Source of the DNA: Muribaculaceae bacterium
Lineage (GTDB): Bacteria; Bacteroidota; Bacteroidia; Bacteroidales; Muribaculaceae
Direction of reading: 5' to 3'
Length of the DNA: 52,757 nt
NCBI GenBank assembly: GCA_017557665.1
Contig: JAFYYI010000075.1
Coordinates: 1 to 52,757, forward strand
The notes under the pieces were generated by a model. The model saw only the letters and a list, made by a program, of their open reading frames with translations. It was not told the origin of the DNA and searched no databases. The stretch's first letter is position 1, and each line of letters begins with the position of its first letter. The position numbers and the translations under genes were made by a program. Below, in pieces: positions 34,759 through 42,562 of this stretch.

Positions 34759-36402
34759 ATGAAGAATTCTTTACACTTTCCCCGTTTGGCACTGCTGGCG
34801 CTCACGTTATTGATTGCCGCCTCGTCGGCCATGGCCTACGACATCGAGGTCGATGGCATTTACTATACCGTGTCTAGCGGCAGAGCCTATGTCACCTACA
34901 AGGACAACAATTTCAACTCCTATTCGGGCGATGTGGTCATCCCCGCACAATTCACTTATGAGGGCGAAACCTATACCGTACTTGAAGTCTGGGATTATGC
35001 TTTCCTGCAGTGCGAGAATCTGACCAGCGTCAGCATTCCCAACACGGTAACCAAAGTGGGCAACTCCGCTTTTAGCAGATGTCCCAAGTTGAACAAAGTT
35101 ACCATTCCCAGTTCGGTGACTTATATCGGAAACTACGCCTTTACCCAATGTACCTCATTAGCCAGCATCGCCATTCCCAATTCGGTCACTAAGTTGGGCT
35201 TCTCGGCATTCGAGGAGTGCACTGCGCTTTCCAGCGTGACCTTGAGCAACCAACTCGAAGTCATTGAGATGTTGACTTTCTATGGCTGCACCAGCCTGAA
35301 GAACGTGACCATCCCCGCATCGGTCAAGACCATCGATAACCAGGCATTTGAGAACTGCGTTAGTCTTGAAAGAGTCACTTTGTCTCAAGGGCTTGAACAG
35401 ATCTTGGATTATGCCTTCCGTTCTTGTGAGAGTTTGCAACAAATCACCCTCCCCAACACGCTCACCAAGATAGGCGCTCATGCCTTCCGTGAAAGCGGCC
35501 TGAAGAGCATCACCGTTCCCAACTCGGTGAAAACCATTGACTCATTCGCTTTTTATGAGTGTCAAAATCTGCAACAGGCCAAAATCGGTGACGGCGTGAA
35601 AGAAATCGGTGAGTATGCCTTCGTCAGGTGCCTCGAGATGACGACGCTCACGCTGGGCAATCACGTGGAAACGATTGGCACCCATGCCTTCAGTGGCTGT
35701 TACAAACTGGCCGCAGTGAACATCCCCAATTCAGTCACCACGCTGGAGGACGAAGCCTTCTCCTACTGCCATGCCTTACAAAGCGTGGTCATCGGTAATG
35801 GGGTGAAGACTATCGGCAATTACGCTTTCCACGAATGTGAGAACATGTCTAATCTGATTATTGGCAACAATGTCACCTCTATCGGCACCAATGGTTTTTA
35901 CGGATGTCAGGCGCTCAAGAGAGTGGATATCCCCAACTCGGTGGAAACCATCGGCAACTGCGCATTCCTGCAATGCCAAGGTTTAACCAAAATCAACATC
36001 GGCAGTGGGGTCAAGACAATCGGCTACGGAGTCTTCGCCAGTGATTGGAGAATCTCTTCAATCTTCTGTCATGCGGTGACACCCCCCACGTTCATTGTTA
36101 ACGAGAGTTGGTCTACGTTCAACTATAACGTCTATGAAGAGGCCACACTGTATGTGCCCAAGGAGTCCATCAACAAGTACAAGAACGCCTATATCTGGAA
36201 GGATTTCGCCAACATCCAGGCCATCCCCGACCACATTCCCGGTGATGTGAACGGCGACGGCGAGGTCAACATCGCTGATGTCAACGTCCTCATCGACGCC
36301 ATCTTGACTGGCGACCACAGCATCGACGGCGACGTGAACGAGGACCACGAGATCAACATCGCCGATGTCAACGTCCTCATCGACATGATATTGAAGCATT
36401 AG
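34759..36402 (+). CDS. BspA-type leucine-rich-repeat secreted protein with dockerin-like tail
   Basis: The 547-residue protein has a signal peptide (1-26, ending SAMA), then about 16 BspA-type LRRs (LRR_5; about 55-460) with the 23-residue pattern I-P-N-S-V-x-x-I-G-x-x-A-F-x-x-C-x-x-L. A short beta region follows, and then a dockerin-like pair at about 494-545 (GDVNGDGEVNIADVNVLIDAIL, GDVNEDHEINIADVNVLIDMIL). BspA-like proteins mediate adhesion to host or bacterial surfaces; the calcium-binding tail may anchor or stabilise. Cotranscribed with the preceding gene. Ends 20 bp before a terminator. Confidence 0.85.
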   Translation: MKNSLHFPRLALLALTLLIAASSAMAYDIEVDGIYYTVSSGRAYVTYKDNNFNSYSGDVVIPAQFTYEGETYTVLEVWDYAFLQCENLTSVSIPNTVTKVGNSAFSRCPKLNKVTIPSSVTYIGNYAFTQCTSLASIAIPNSVTKLGFSAFEECTALSSVTLSNQLEVIEMLTFYGCTSLKNVTIPASVKTIDNQAFENCVSLERVTLSQGLEQILDYAFRSCESLQQITLPNTLTKIGAHAFRESGLKSITVPNSVKTIDSFAFYECQNLQQAKIGDGVKEIGEYAFVRCLEMTTLTLGNHVETIGTHAFSGCYKLAAVNIPNSVTTLEDEAFSYCHALQSVVIGNGVKTIGNYAFHECENMSNLIIGNNVTSIGTNGFYGCQALKRVDIPNSVETIGNCAFLQCQGLTKINIGSGVKTIGYGVFASDWRISSIFCHAVTPPTFIVNESWSTFNYNVYEEATLYVPKESINKYKNAYIWKDFANIQAIPDHIPGDVNGDGEVNIADVNVLIDAILTGDHSIDGDVNEDHEINIADVNVLIDMILKH

Positions 36403-36422
36403 GCGAAATCGACAAAACAATT

Positions 36423-36462
36423 AAGGTCCCTAGGGTCATTAACGACCTTAAGGACCTTTCTG
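36423..36462 (+). terminator. hairpin terminator, downstream flank of the dockerin cluster
   Basis: AAGGTCCCTAGGGTC pairs with GACCTTAAGGACCTT around ATTAAC, followed by TCTGTTT. The core of 32 bp matches the hairpin at 31761-31792 in 28 positions. It may serve both the plus-strand LRR gene and the convergent minus-strand gene. Confidence 0.75.
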
Positions 36463-36480
36463 TTTCCTAAAAGCTAACAG

Positions 36481-37440
36481 TTAATTGCTAACTTCCAATT
36501 GCTTGATGGCCTTCTTGCAGATGCCCTCGTGGCGCATCACCATGTAGATGAGCAGGATGTTGAACACCACAATTTCAAACGCGAAATACAGCCAGGGCAC
36601 ATTGCAGATGACCGTGATGAAGCATACGATAATGCGGGTGTTGAAGGTCAGGATGTTGGTGTACTTCATCAACGGCAGACTCAGCTGACGGAAGTACTCG
36701 CGGAACTCCGGTGAGGGAACGCCATCCTCGCCATATTTCTCGTTGAGGGCGGCACGCAGGCGCCGCATGTTGGGCGTCAGGCGCTCCTGGTTGGCGGTGT
36801 AGCCGCTGTAGAAGAACAACGGCAACTTGCTCCAGAAATTCCTGCCCCACTCCAGGCGGTGATACTGCTCCTTGAGCTTGGCGGCACTGTCCAGCTCACT
36901 GCCCTGACTGCCCTTGAGGAAGAACAGGTGGAACTGGCGATAGAGGTCGGCCATCGCTGCCTGCAAGGCATGGCTGATGCCCGAAAGGATGCCCAGCGTC
37001 CATATTATCCACGCGTTGTTGGCAAAGAAATGCGAACCCGTGATGCTGTCGCCGAAGTCCAGTTCCCTGAACACCAGGGCGAAACTGATGGCGGCAAACC
37101 AGAAGTCACCGCTCACGCCGTCCAGGATGCGGCCCATGCGGGAATACTGCTGCGTCATGCGCGCCAGCTGTCCGTCGGCGCTGTCAAACGTGTCGGCCCA
37201 GGTGATGAGCAGCATGCCCACCCAATTGAGCCAAGCCAAATCAGGCTGATGGAAATATAACATGACGCCACCAGCAACACCCATAAAGATGCTGGCGACG
37301 GTGATAGCGTTGGGGCTGACGCCTAACTTGGCGAACAGTTTTGCCCACAAGAATCCCAGGGGGCGGTGAAAATGCAGGTCGAACCACTCCTCGGTATCCA
37401 TCGACTTGAGCGATTCCTGATACTCTTCTTTTAATGTCAT
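36481..37440 (-). CDS. CDP-alcohol phosphatidyltransferase family protein
   Basis: The 319-residue protein has about six hydrophobic helices and the CDP-alcohol motif in DSADGQLARMTQQYSRMGRI followed by LDGVSGD. The spacing between the last two aspartates (D-x4-D) is one residue longer than the textbook form. Enzymes of this family join a CDP-activated lipid or alcohol to a second alcohol with loss of CMP, making phospholipids or inositol-type lipids; the substrate is not clear. It is transcribed after the ATP-grasp gene, with a hairpin and a heptamer array between. Confidence 0.85.
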   Translation of the reverse strand: MTLKEEYQESLKSMDTEEWFDLHFHRPLGFLWAKLFAKLGVSPNAITVASIFMGVAGGVMLYFHQPDLAWLNWVGMLLITWADTFDSADGQLARMTQQYSRMGRILDGVSGDFWFAAISFALVFRELDFGDSITGSHFFANNAWIIWTLGILSGISHALQAAMADLYRQFHLFFLKGSQGSELDSAAKLKEQYHRLEWGRNFWSKLPLFFYSGYTANQERLTPNMRRLRAALNEKYGEDGVPSPEFREYFRQLSLPLMKYTNILTFNTRIIVCFITVICNVPWLYFAFEIVVFNILLIYMVMRHEGICKKAIKQLEVSN

Positions 37441-37476
37441 GCTTTTCAGTTAATCGTTTGTTTTGGTTTTAGTGTC

Positions 37477-37520
37477 AAGACCTTAACGTCTCTAAGGTCT
37501 TTAAAGTCTTTAAGGTCCTT
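37477..37520 (-). repeat. hairpin and 9-bp repeats upstream of the CDP-alcohol gene
   Basis: AAGACCTTA (37477-37485) and TAAGGTCTT (37493-37501) form a perfect 9-bp stem. AAGGTCTTT, AAAGTCTTT and AAGGTCCTT then repeat with period 9 from 37494 to 37520. The words are related to the AAGGTCC hairpins at 31761 and 36423. Confidence 0.6.
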
Positions 37521-37530
37521 AAAGACACAC

Positions 37531-37565
37531 TCCTCATTCCTAATTCCTCATTCCTCACTCCTCAT
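37531..37565 (-). repeat. heptamer array G (TCCTCAT x5)
   Basis: TCCTCAT, TCCTAAT, TCCTCAT, TCCTCAC, TCCTCAT run in exact period 7. On the coding strand the units are ATGAGGA, related to array E. The array begins 3 bp after the stop of the ATP-grasp gene. Confidence 0.85.
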
Positions 37566-37568
37566 TCT

Positions 37569-38438
37569 TTAAAGTCCCATGTGGGCCTTGGCGAGCGCGA
37601 GAACGGCCTTGGCGATGTGCGGCGCCGACTCGTTGCGGCAGGGAGCGAAGCTGGGCCAGTCGTTAAAGTCAATGATGCGGATGGTGCCGTCAGGATCCAC
37701 GATGCAGTCACCACCGTAAATGTCAACATTCAATTCCTCGGCAGCGCGTGTGCAGATGTCCTTCAGCTCCTTCAGGTCGATGTCGATGCCCTGGGAGTGG
37801 CCGTTGACCTCTTCCCAGCCATACTTGCTGTGACCCTCGTCAAAGGGGTAGAACCAATAGAAGAACTGCGAGTTCCTCACGCCGTAGAACTTCACCAGGT
37901 CACCCACCAGGTGCACGTTGATCACGGCACGGGTGATGCCACGGTAGAAGTACTCCTGGAGCACCTCCTGGGCCTCCTCGGGATGGCGCACGTAGCTCAC
38001 GTCCTCCTTGTGCATGGCATGGAAATCGCCGCGCTTGATCCAGCAACTCTTGAAGCCGGCCTTCTTGAGCTGGTCCTTGATGTTCTCGTTGGTGTTGACA
38101 ATCAGGCTCTCGGGATAAGGGATGCCGTTGCCCAGCAGGATGCGTGTCATGCGCTCACGCGTACAGTTCTCGATGCCGTAACCCGAGTTGACGACCAGCT
38201 TGCCCTCGTCCTCCAGACGTTGCAGCTTGGCGATGCTCTCGCGCTCACGGCACATGGCCAGCACGACGGGCTCCTTAATCTCGGAGTTGTTGAATTGCTC
38301 TTCGCTATAAACGTTAACCTGGCAACCGCGCTTGCGCAGCTGCTCTGCCACCAGGTTAAAGATAGCCGTGTCGTTGCCGATATGGTTGGGTGAGTACGCT
38401 CCTGCGCGCATCACGCCAGCAATAGTGATATCTGCCAT
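37569..38438 (-). CDS. ATP-grasp domain protein
   Basis: The 289-residue cytoplasmic protein has an N-terminal pre-ATP-grasp segment (about 1-95), a central region with lysine/arginine nucleotide contacts (CWIKRGDFHAM near 130-140), and the magnesium-binding end of the ATP-grasp fold (IYGGDCIVDPDGTIRIIDFNDWPSF, about 240-265). Members join a carboxylate to an amine, thiol or similar group, as RimK or glutathione synthase do. The substrate is unknown. A -7 box lies at 38502-38495, about 57 bp before the ATG. Confidence 0.8.
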   Translation of the reverse strand: MADITIAGVMRAGAYSPNHIGNDTAIFNLVAEQLRKRGCQVNVYSEEQFNNSEIKEPVVLAMCRERESIAKLQRLEDEGKLVVNSGYGIENCTRERMTRILLGNGIPYPESLIVNTNENIKDQLKKAGFKSCWIKRGDFHAMHKEDVSYVRHPEEAQEVLQEYFYRGITRAVINVHLVGDLVKFYGVRNSQFFYWFYPFDEGHSKYGWEEVNGHSQGIDIDLKELKDICTRAAEELNVDIYGGDCIVDPDGTIRIIDFNDWPSFAPCRNESAPHIAKAVLALAKAHMGL

Positions 38439-38494
38439 TGTTATTGACTTTTAAAAATATTCATCACGGGCACCCTTGCCCGCAATACGAACTG

Positions 38495-38502
38495 CAAAGA
38501 TA
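38495..38502 (-). promoter_or_regulatory. -7 box of the ATP-grasp gene
   Basis: TATCTTTG on the minus strand. The 5' leader contains a short GGGCAAGGGTGCCC-like hairpin. The -33 region is not clear. Confidence 0.55.
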
Positions 38503-38588
38503 CTAATTTTTACAATAGCACAACCCAATTATCGCAAAAAACCGATGCTTTTTGATTTTTGACGTGGTGGGGGGATTGGGCGGGGTGG

Positions 38589-38596
38589 TAATTTTG
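38589..38596 (+). promoter_or_regulatory. -7 box before the portal-like gene
   Basis: TAATTTTG fits the host-type consensus and lies 64 bp before the ATG at 38661. The phage-like cassette therefore seems to use an ordinary housekeeping promoter. Confidence 0.5.
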
Positions 38597-38660
38597 CAGC
38601 GTCAAGAATTTACTGGCGGCCACGTTTAGGCAAGGCCCTACAATCGAAAAACAAACAACC

Positions 38661-40079
38661 ATGAAAACACCGACAGACAATGAACAACACATCCGCGTGC
38701 TACGGGCCGCTTACCAGGCTTGGATGAACGCGGCAGGACTGCGGCAGGCACGGCTGCGCAACAAGCGGTTCACCTATGGCGACCAATGGGGCGACCTGGT
38801 GAAGGACCAGCAGGGGCGCGTGATGACCGAAGGCGAGCACCTGGCCTGTCAGGGATGTGAAAGCATCACCAACAACCTCATCCGCCAGATGGTGAAGACC
38901 ATCGTGGGGCGCTTCCGCTCCCAGTACATCAAGCACGACAATGCCGCCACGGCATCGTTGACCCAAGTGAGCCGCGACAATGAGCTGGACGAACTGGACA
39001 GCCGCGCACTGGAGGAGTTCCTCATCTCGGGCTGCTGCATCCAGCGTGTGGACACTGCCCACGAGCCGGGCGGCAGCGAGCACGTGAGGGTCGATAACGT
39101 GAACATCAACAAGCTGTTCGTTGGCCCGATGAACGACACCAGGGCCTGGGACTGCGAACTCATCGGCCAGCTGCACGACCTGAACATCGCCCAGCTGCTG
39201 CGACGGGTGGCCGGCGGCAATCCGCGCAAGGCCGCATGGGTGAGACGCCTCTACACCGACAGTGCCGACAGCCGCCTGGCCGACTTCACCACGCGCCTCG
39301 GGGCCGACTCGCAGCTGGGCAGCGACTTCTGGCACGCTAGCGACGGCAAGTGCCGCGCCATTGAGGTGTGGACCCTCGAGAGCCGTGAGGTCATCGTGTG
39401 CCACAACCGCCGTGAGGGCACGCTCACCATCGAGACAATGGGCAACAGCCGACGTCTCAAGAACCGCCCCGACGTGACCACCCGCTGGGACATCGCCACC
39501 GTGTGGCACTGCCGCTGGTTCAGCCCGATGGGTGACCTGCTCACCGAGTATGACTCGCCATGGCGACACGGCAGCCACCCGTTTGTCATCAAACTCTATC
39601 CGCTCACCGACGGCGAGGTGCATGCCGTTGTCGAGGACATCATCGACACGCAGAAGCACGTCAACCGCATGATTTCGCTGCTCGACCAGGTGATGCGCAG
39701 CAGTGCCAAAGGTGTGCTCCTTTTTCCCGAGACCGCCCTGCCCGAGGGATGGACATGGGAAGAGGCCCGCCGATGCTGGTCAAGCGCCAATGGCCTACTG
39801 CCCTACAACCCACGCTTCAGCGAGGCCAAACCAGAACAGATCAGCGCCAACAACACCAACATCGGCGCCTATCAGATGATAGAACTGCAGATGAAACTGT
39901 TTGAGGAAATCAGCGGAGTGACCGGAGCGCTGCAAGGAAAGAACCCGACAGTCAACAGCCAGGGCGCCTACCAGTTGCAAAGCGAGAACGCCGACATTGC
40001 CCTGAGCGACGTATTCGAGACCTTTGAAGCCTTCCGTCGCCAGCGCGACCGCAAAATCACTACCGCCACCGAGCCCTGA
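38661..40079 (+). CDS. phage portal-like protein
   Basis: The 472-residue protein resembles portal proteins of Bacteroidetes phages: an N-terminal RNKRFTYGDQWGDLV segment, NNLIRQMVKTIVGRFRSQ, LEEFLISGCCIQRVD, the central YPLTDGEVHAVVEDIIDTQKHVNR helix region and an SGVTGALQGKNPTVNSQGAYQ loop near 425-445. Portals form the dodecameric DNA gate at one phage-head vertex. It ends soon after a helix (SDVFETFEAFRRQRDRKI), whereas many portals continue for 50 or more residues, so C-terminal truncation is possible. No terminase gene lies next to it. Confidence 0.75.
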   Translation: MKTPTDNEQHIRVLRAAYQAWMNAAGLRQARLRNKRFTYGDQWGDLVKDQQGRVMTEGEHLACQGCESITNNLIRQMVKTIVGRFRSQYIKHDNAATASLTQVSRDNELDELDSRALEEFLISGCCIQRVDTAHEPGGSEHVRVDNVNINKLFVGPMNDTRAWDCELIGQLHDLNIAQLLRRVAGGNPRKAAWVRRLYTDSADSRLADFTTRLGADSQLGSDFWHASDGKCRAIEVWTLESREVIVCHNRREGTLTIETMGNSRRLKNRPDVTTRWDIATVWHCRWFSPMGDLLTEYDSPWRHGSHPFVIKLYPLTDGEVHAVVEDIIDTQKHVNRMISLLDQVMRSSAKGVLLFPETALPEGWTWEEARRCWSSANGLLPYNPRFSEAKPEQISANNTNIGAYQMIELQMKLFEEISGVTGALQGKNPTVNSQGAYQLQSENADIALSDVFETFEAFRRQRDRKITTATEP

Positions 40080-40091
40080 CGGGAGGGAACG

Positions 40092-40136
40092 GGACCAATA
40101 GGACCGATAGGACCAATAAGACTAATAGGACCTATG
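40092..40136 (+). repeat. 9-bp tandem repeat after the portal-like gene
   Basis: GGACCAATA, GGACCGATA, GGACCAATA, AGACTAATA and GGACCTATG repeat with period 9, starting 12 bp after the stop. Confidence 0.75.
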
Positions 40137-40163
40137 GTGGCGGATGCCCCTTTAAACTGTAAA

Positions 40164-40198
40164 CTTTAACCTCTAACCTTTAACCTTTAACCTTTAAC
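40164..40198 (+). repeat. heptamer array H1 (CTTTAAC x5)
   Basis: CTTTAAC, CTCTAAC, CTTTAAC, CTTTAAC, CTTTAAC in exact period 7, ending just before the start of the small acidic gene at 40209. Confidence 0.85.
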
Positions 40199-40208
40199 CT
40201 TTCAATCC

Positions 40209-40607
40209 ATGAACAACGAAGAAATCCAGAATCAGAACCGCGAGGCGGTGACACCACCGCCCTTTCGCCAGAGTGAAGAACCGCAAGGCATGCCCGAATC
40301 AAATCAGGCCGCCTCCCCTACCCTCGACGACATGATCGCCAGGCTCGGTCTTGACGAGCAAGCCACGGGACAGCTCCGCAGCCTCACCCAAGGCCTGGAC
40401 GCCGAGCACGTCTCGCCCGACCTGCTGCAAACGCTCGCCCGTGGCGTGACCCATGACAACGACGTGGAAAATGCCGAGGCCGCAGGCTACCTGCGAGGCC
40501 GCAACGAGAAAATCGAAGCCGTGCTGCATCCCGATCCCGAGCCGCCCGTCGAGACCGAGACGACACCCGTCTTTCCCCGCTACTGCCGCCGCAGCATCTG
40601 GGACTGA
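40209..40607 (+). CDS. small acidic protein of the phage-like cassette, possible scaffold
   Basis: The 132-residue protein is hydrophilic and rich in Glu, Gln and Pro, with a predicted helical centre (LDDMIARLGLDEQATGQLRSLTQGL, then LLQTLARGVTHDNDVENAEAAGYLRGRNEKIEAVL). It has no recognisable enzyme motif. Position between portal and capsid and its helical, charged character fit a scaffolding protein or a decoration factor, but this rests on context only. Its codon use matches the neighbours, which supports real coding. Confidence 0.6.
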   Translation: MNNEEIQNQNREAVTPPPFRQSEEPQGMPESNQAASPTLDDMIARLGLDEQATGQLRSLTQGLDAEHVSPDLLQTLARGVTHDNDVENAEAAGYLRGRNEKIEAVLHPDPEPPVETETTPVFPRYCRRSIWD

Positions 40608-40613
40608 CACCCC

Positions 40614-40641
40614 CTCTAACCTTTAACCTCTAACCTTTAAC
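40614..40641 (+). repeat. heptamer array H2 (CTTTAAC x4)
   Basis: CTCTAAC, CTTTAAC, CTCTAAC, CTTTAAC in exact period 7, from 7 bp after the preceding stop to 12 bp before the capsid-like gene. The units are the same as in array H1. Confidence 0.85.
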
Positions 40642-40652
40642 CTTTTTAATCC

Positions 40653-42062
40653 ATGAACATCATCAATTTTTCCAAGACCTGGCGCTGGATGCGCAAACAC
40701 AAGAAACTCGTCCTCTTTGTCATCATCATGATTCTCATCGCCATCCTCGCCTCGTGCCTGACCGGTGGCAACACCGCCGGAGCCACCATGGCAGTGGGCA
40801 TGCTCATCACCGGTGTCGAGGACGGCAAACACGTGGTGGACGGTCCGCTCACGACCGACCTCACACGTGAGGGTTCACCCGACCTGCTGCTCAACGAGAT
40901 TGACCAGCAGATCGTGAAGATCCGCCCCATGTCCACACCCATCGACCAGATTTCGCGCTATGCCGGCAGCAAGCACACGGGCAGCATGGTCGTTGATTAT
41001 TACAGCGTGGACACCAAGCCCACAATGGCGAGCCTGACCGATGACGTCACCGAGTGCCACACGGCGGCCGCCGGCGAGACACCCATCGCGGTCATCCACA
41101 CCAGCAACAACGAGATCTTTGACCCCACCGACACCATCCTCGTGCAGGAGACCCCGGGATATGCCCCTGACGGCACCGAGGAGACCAGCCAGGACCTGAT
41201 GCTCTATGTCATCGGCCGCGACGCGACGGGTGTCACTGTGATGGCTGTGAACGGTCCCACCGTGGGCGGTGTCACCAACTGCATTCCCAACATCGCTTCG
41301 GGGACGGCGCTCGTGCGCATGGGACGCGCCGCCAGCGAACTCGACGTGCAGTCGCCGCAGTTCGAGGCGTTGCCCAAGAAGAGCCGTAACCTGTGCCAGA
41401 TTTTCAAGATGCAGGTCGAACAATCCACGTTGCAACGCCTGGCCAACAAGGAAGTGGGCTGGACGATGAGCGACCAGGAAGAGGCAGCCGTCTATGACAT
41501 GCGACTGGGCATGGAGAAGTCGTTCCTCTTCGGCTCGGCACGCAAGCTGTGGGACAACAACAAGAAGGAGTACATCTACTTCACCGGCGGCATCTGGAAC
41601 CAGGCCGGGAAGGACCACTTCATGGAGTCGTCGACAGAACTGAATGCCGCCGAAATCATCAAGATCATGCGCAAGGCCTTCACCGGCAATGCCGGCAGCA
41701 AGCGCAAAATCCTCATCGGCGGCAGCGGACTCATCAGCCGCATCAGCAAGCTGGACTACGACCGTATCATCACCGCTGGCCAGCATGTGAGCAAATGGGG
41801 TATCGATTTCACGGAGTTGCGATCGAAGTTTGGCTGCCTCTACCTGCTGCTGAGCGAAATCTTTGACGAGGTGGGCATGGAGGATGCCGGCCTCATCATC
41901 GACCCCGAGTACCTGCAGAAGTATACCCACATCCCCTTCAGCACCGAGCAACTCAACCTCAAGAAGAGCGGCGTGCGCAACGTCGATGCGCTGGTGATGA
42001 CCGAGGCCTCGTGCCTGGTGCTACGTTATCCCAAGGCGCACATGCGCATCACGACCCGATGA
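40653..42062 (+). CDS. phage major-capsid-like protein with N-terminal lipobox or membrane segment
   Basis: The 469-residue protein resembles the SU10-type (HK97-fold) major capsid family from about residue 80 on: IRPMSTPIDQISRYAG, VVDYYSVDTKP, then KSRNLCQIFKMQVEQSTLQ, LANKEVGWTMSDQEEAAVYD and YFTGGIW. The N-terminus is odd: basic residues 8-18, sixteen hydrophobic residues 19-34, and a lipobox L32-A-S-C35, which together look like a lipoprotein signal or a membrane anchor. An internal ATG at 40788 (M46) would give a normal capsid start, but codon use upstream looks coding. It overlaps the next gene by 4 bp. Confidence 0.75.
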   Translation: MNIINFSKTWRWMRKHKKLVLFVIIMILIAILASCLTGGNTAGATMAVGMLITGVEDGKHVVDGPLTTDLTREGSPDLLLNEIDQQIVKIRPMSTPIDQISRYAGSKHTGSMVVDYYSVDTKPTMASLTDDVTECHTAAAGETPIAVIHTSNNEIFDPTDTILVQETPGYAPDGTEETSQDLMLYVIGRDATGVTVMAVNGPTVGGVTNCIPNIASGTALVRMGRAASELDVQSPQFEALPKKSRNLCQIFKMQVEQSTLQRLANKEVGWTMSDQEEAAVYDMRLGMEKSFLFGSARKLWDNNKKEYIYFTGGIWNQAGKDHFMESSTELNAAEIIKIMRKAFTGNAGSKRKILIGGSGLISRISKLDYDRIITAGQHVSKWGIDFTELRSKFGCLYLLLSEIFDEVGMEDAGLIIDPEYLQKYTHIPFSTEQLNLKKSGVRNVDALVMTEASCLVLRYPKAHMRITTR

Positions 42063-42457
42063 AACACTTCACCATCCAGGAACTGACCCGATCGGCAACC
42101 GCCCGACAGCTGGGTATCGACAACACGCCGCCCGACAGCGCCGTCACGGCCCTGCACGAACTGGTGGCAGCGGTGCTCGACCCGTTGCGCGAGGCGTGGG
42201 GCGGCCCCATCTGGGTCAACAGCGGCTACCGCTGTCCCGAGTTGAACCGTGTCGTGGGTGGCGCGCCCAACAGCCAGCACCAGCGCGGTGAAGCAGCCGA
42301 CATCACTGTGGGGTCCCAAGACGACAACCGCAGGCTGCTGGCTCTCATCAAGCAGCTCGACCTGCCCGTGGACCAGTGCATCGACGAGAAGGACTGCCGC
42401 TGGATCCACGTGAGCCACCGCAAGTGCTGCAACCGCCGCCTCTACATGAAGTTTTAG
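42059..42457 (+). CDS. M15 family peptidase (D-Ala-D-Ala carboxypeptidase or endolysin type)
   Basis: I start at the ATG at 42059, which overlaps the capsid-like stop as ATGA, so translation is coupled. The 132-residue protein is a single M15A domain with zinc ligands in SQHQRGEAADI (H74, D81) and WIHVSH (H117). The N-terminal HFTIQELTRSATARQ is typical of phage-associated M15 peptidases. These cleave peptide cross-links or D-Ala ends in peptidoglycan. No signal peptide is seen, so release would need a holin or a tailless route; none is encoded next to it. Confidence 0.85.
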   Translation: MKHFTIQELTRSATARQLGIDNTPPDSAVTALHELVAAVLDPLREAWGGPIWVNSGYRCPELNRVVGGAPNSQHQRGEAADITVGSQDDNRRLLALIKQLDLPVDQCIDEKDCRWIHVSHRKCCNRRLYMKF

Positions 42458-42494
42458 CCGCTAATCATCACGAGAGCGGAATGGACAATTGAAA

Positions 42495-42539
42495 GAGGAC
42501 AAGACGATGACGATTGGTGTCATGTCTTGTTCTCTTTTT
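42495..42539 (+). terminator. intrinsic terminator after the phage-like cassette
   Basis: GAGGACAAGACGATGAC pairs with GTCATGTCTTGTTCTC with one mismatch, followed by five T residues. It closes the cassette and faces the convergent glycerate kinase gene. Confidence 0.85.
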
Positions 42540-42562
42540 ATCTTTTGATGAAGGGGACAGGG

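Noticed and set aside
38661..42457. A complete prophage
   Set aside because: No integrase, repressor, terminase, tail or attachment sites are visible on either side, and the flanks are ordinary metabolic genes.
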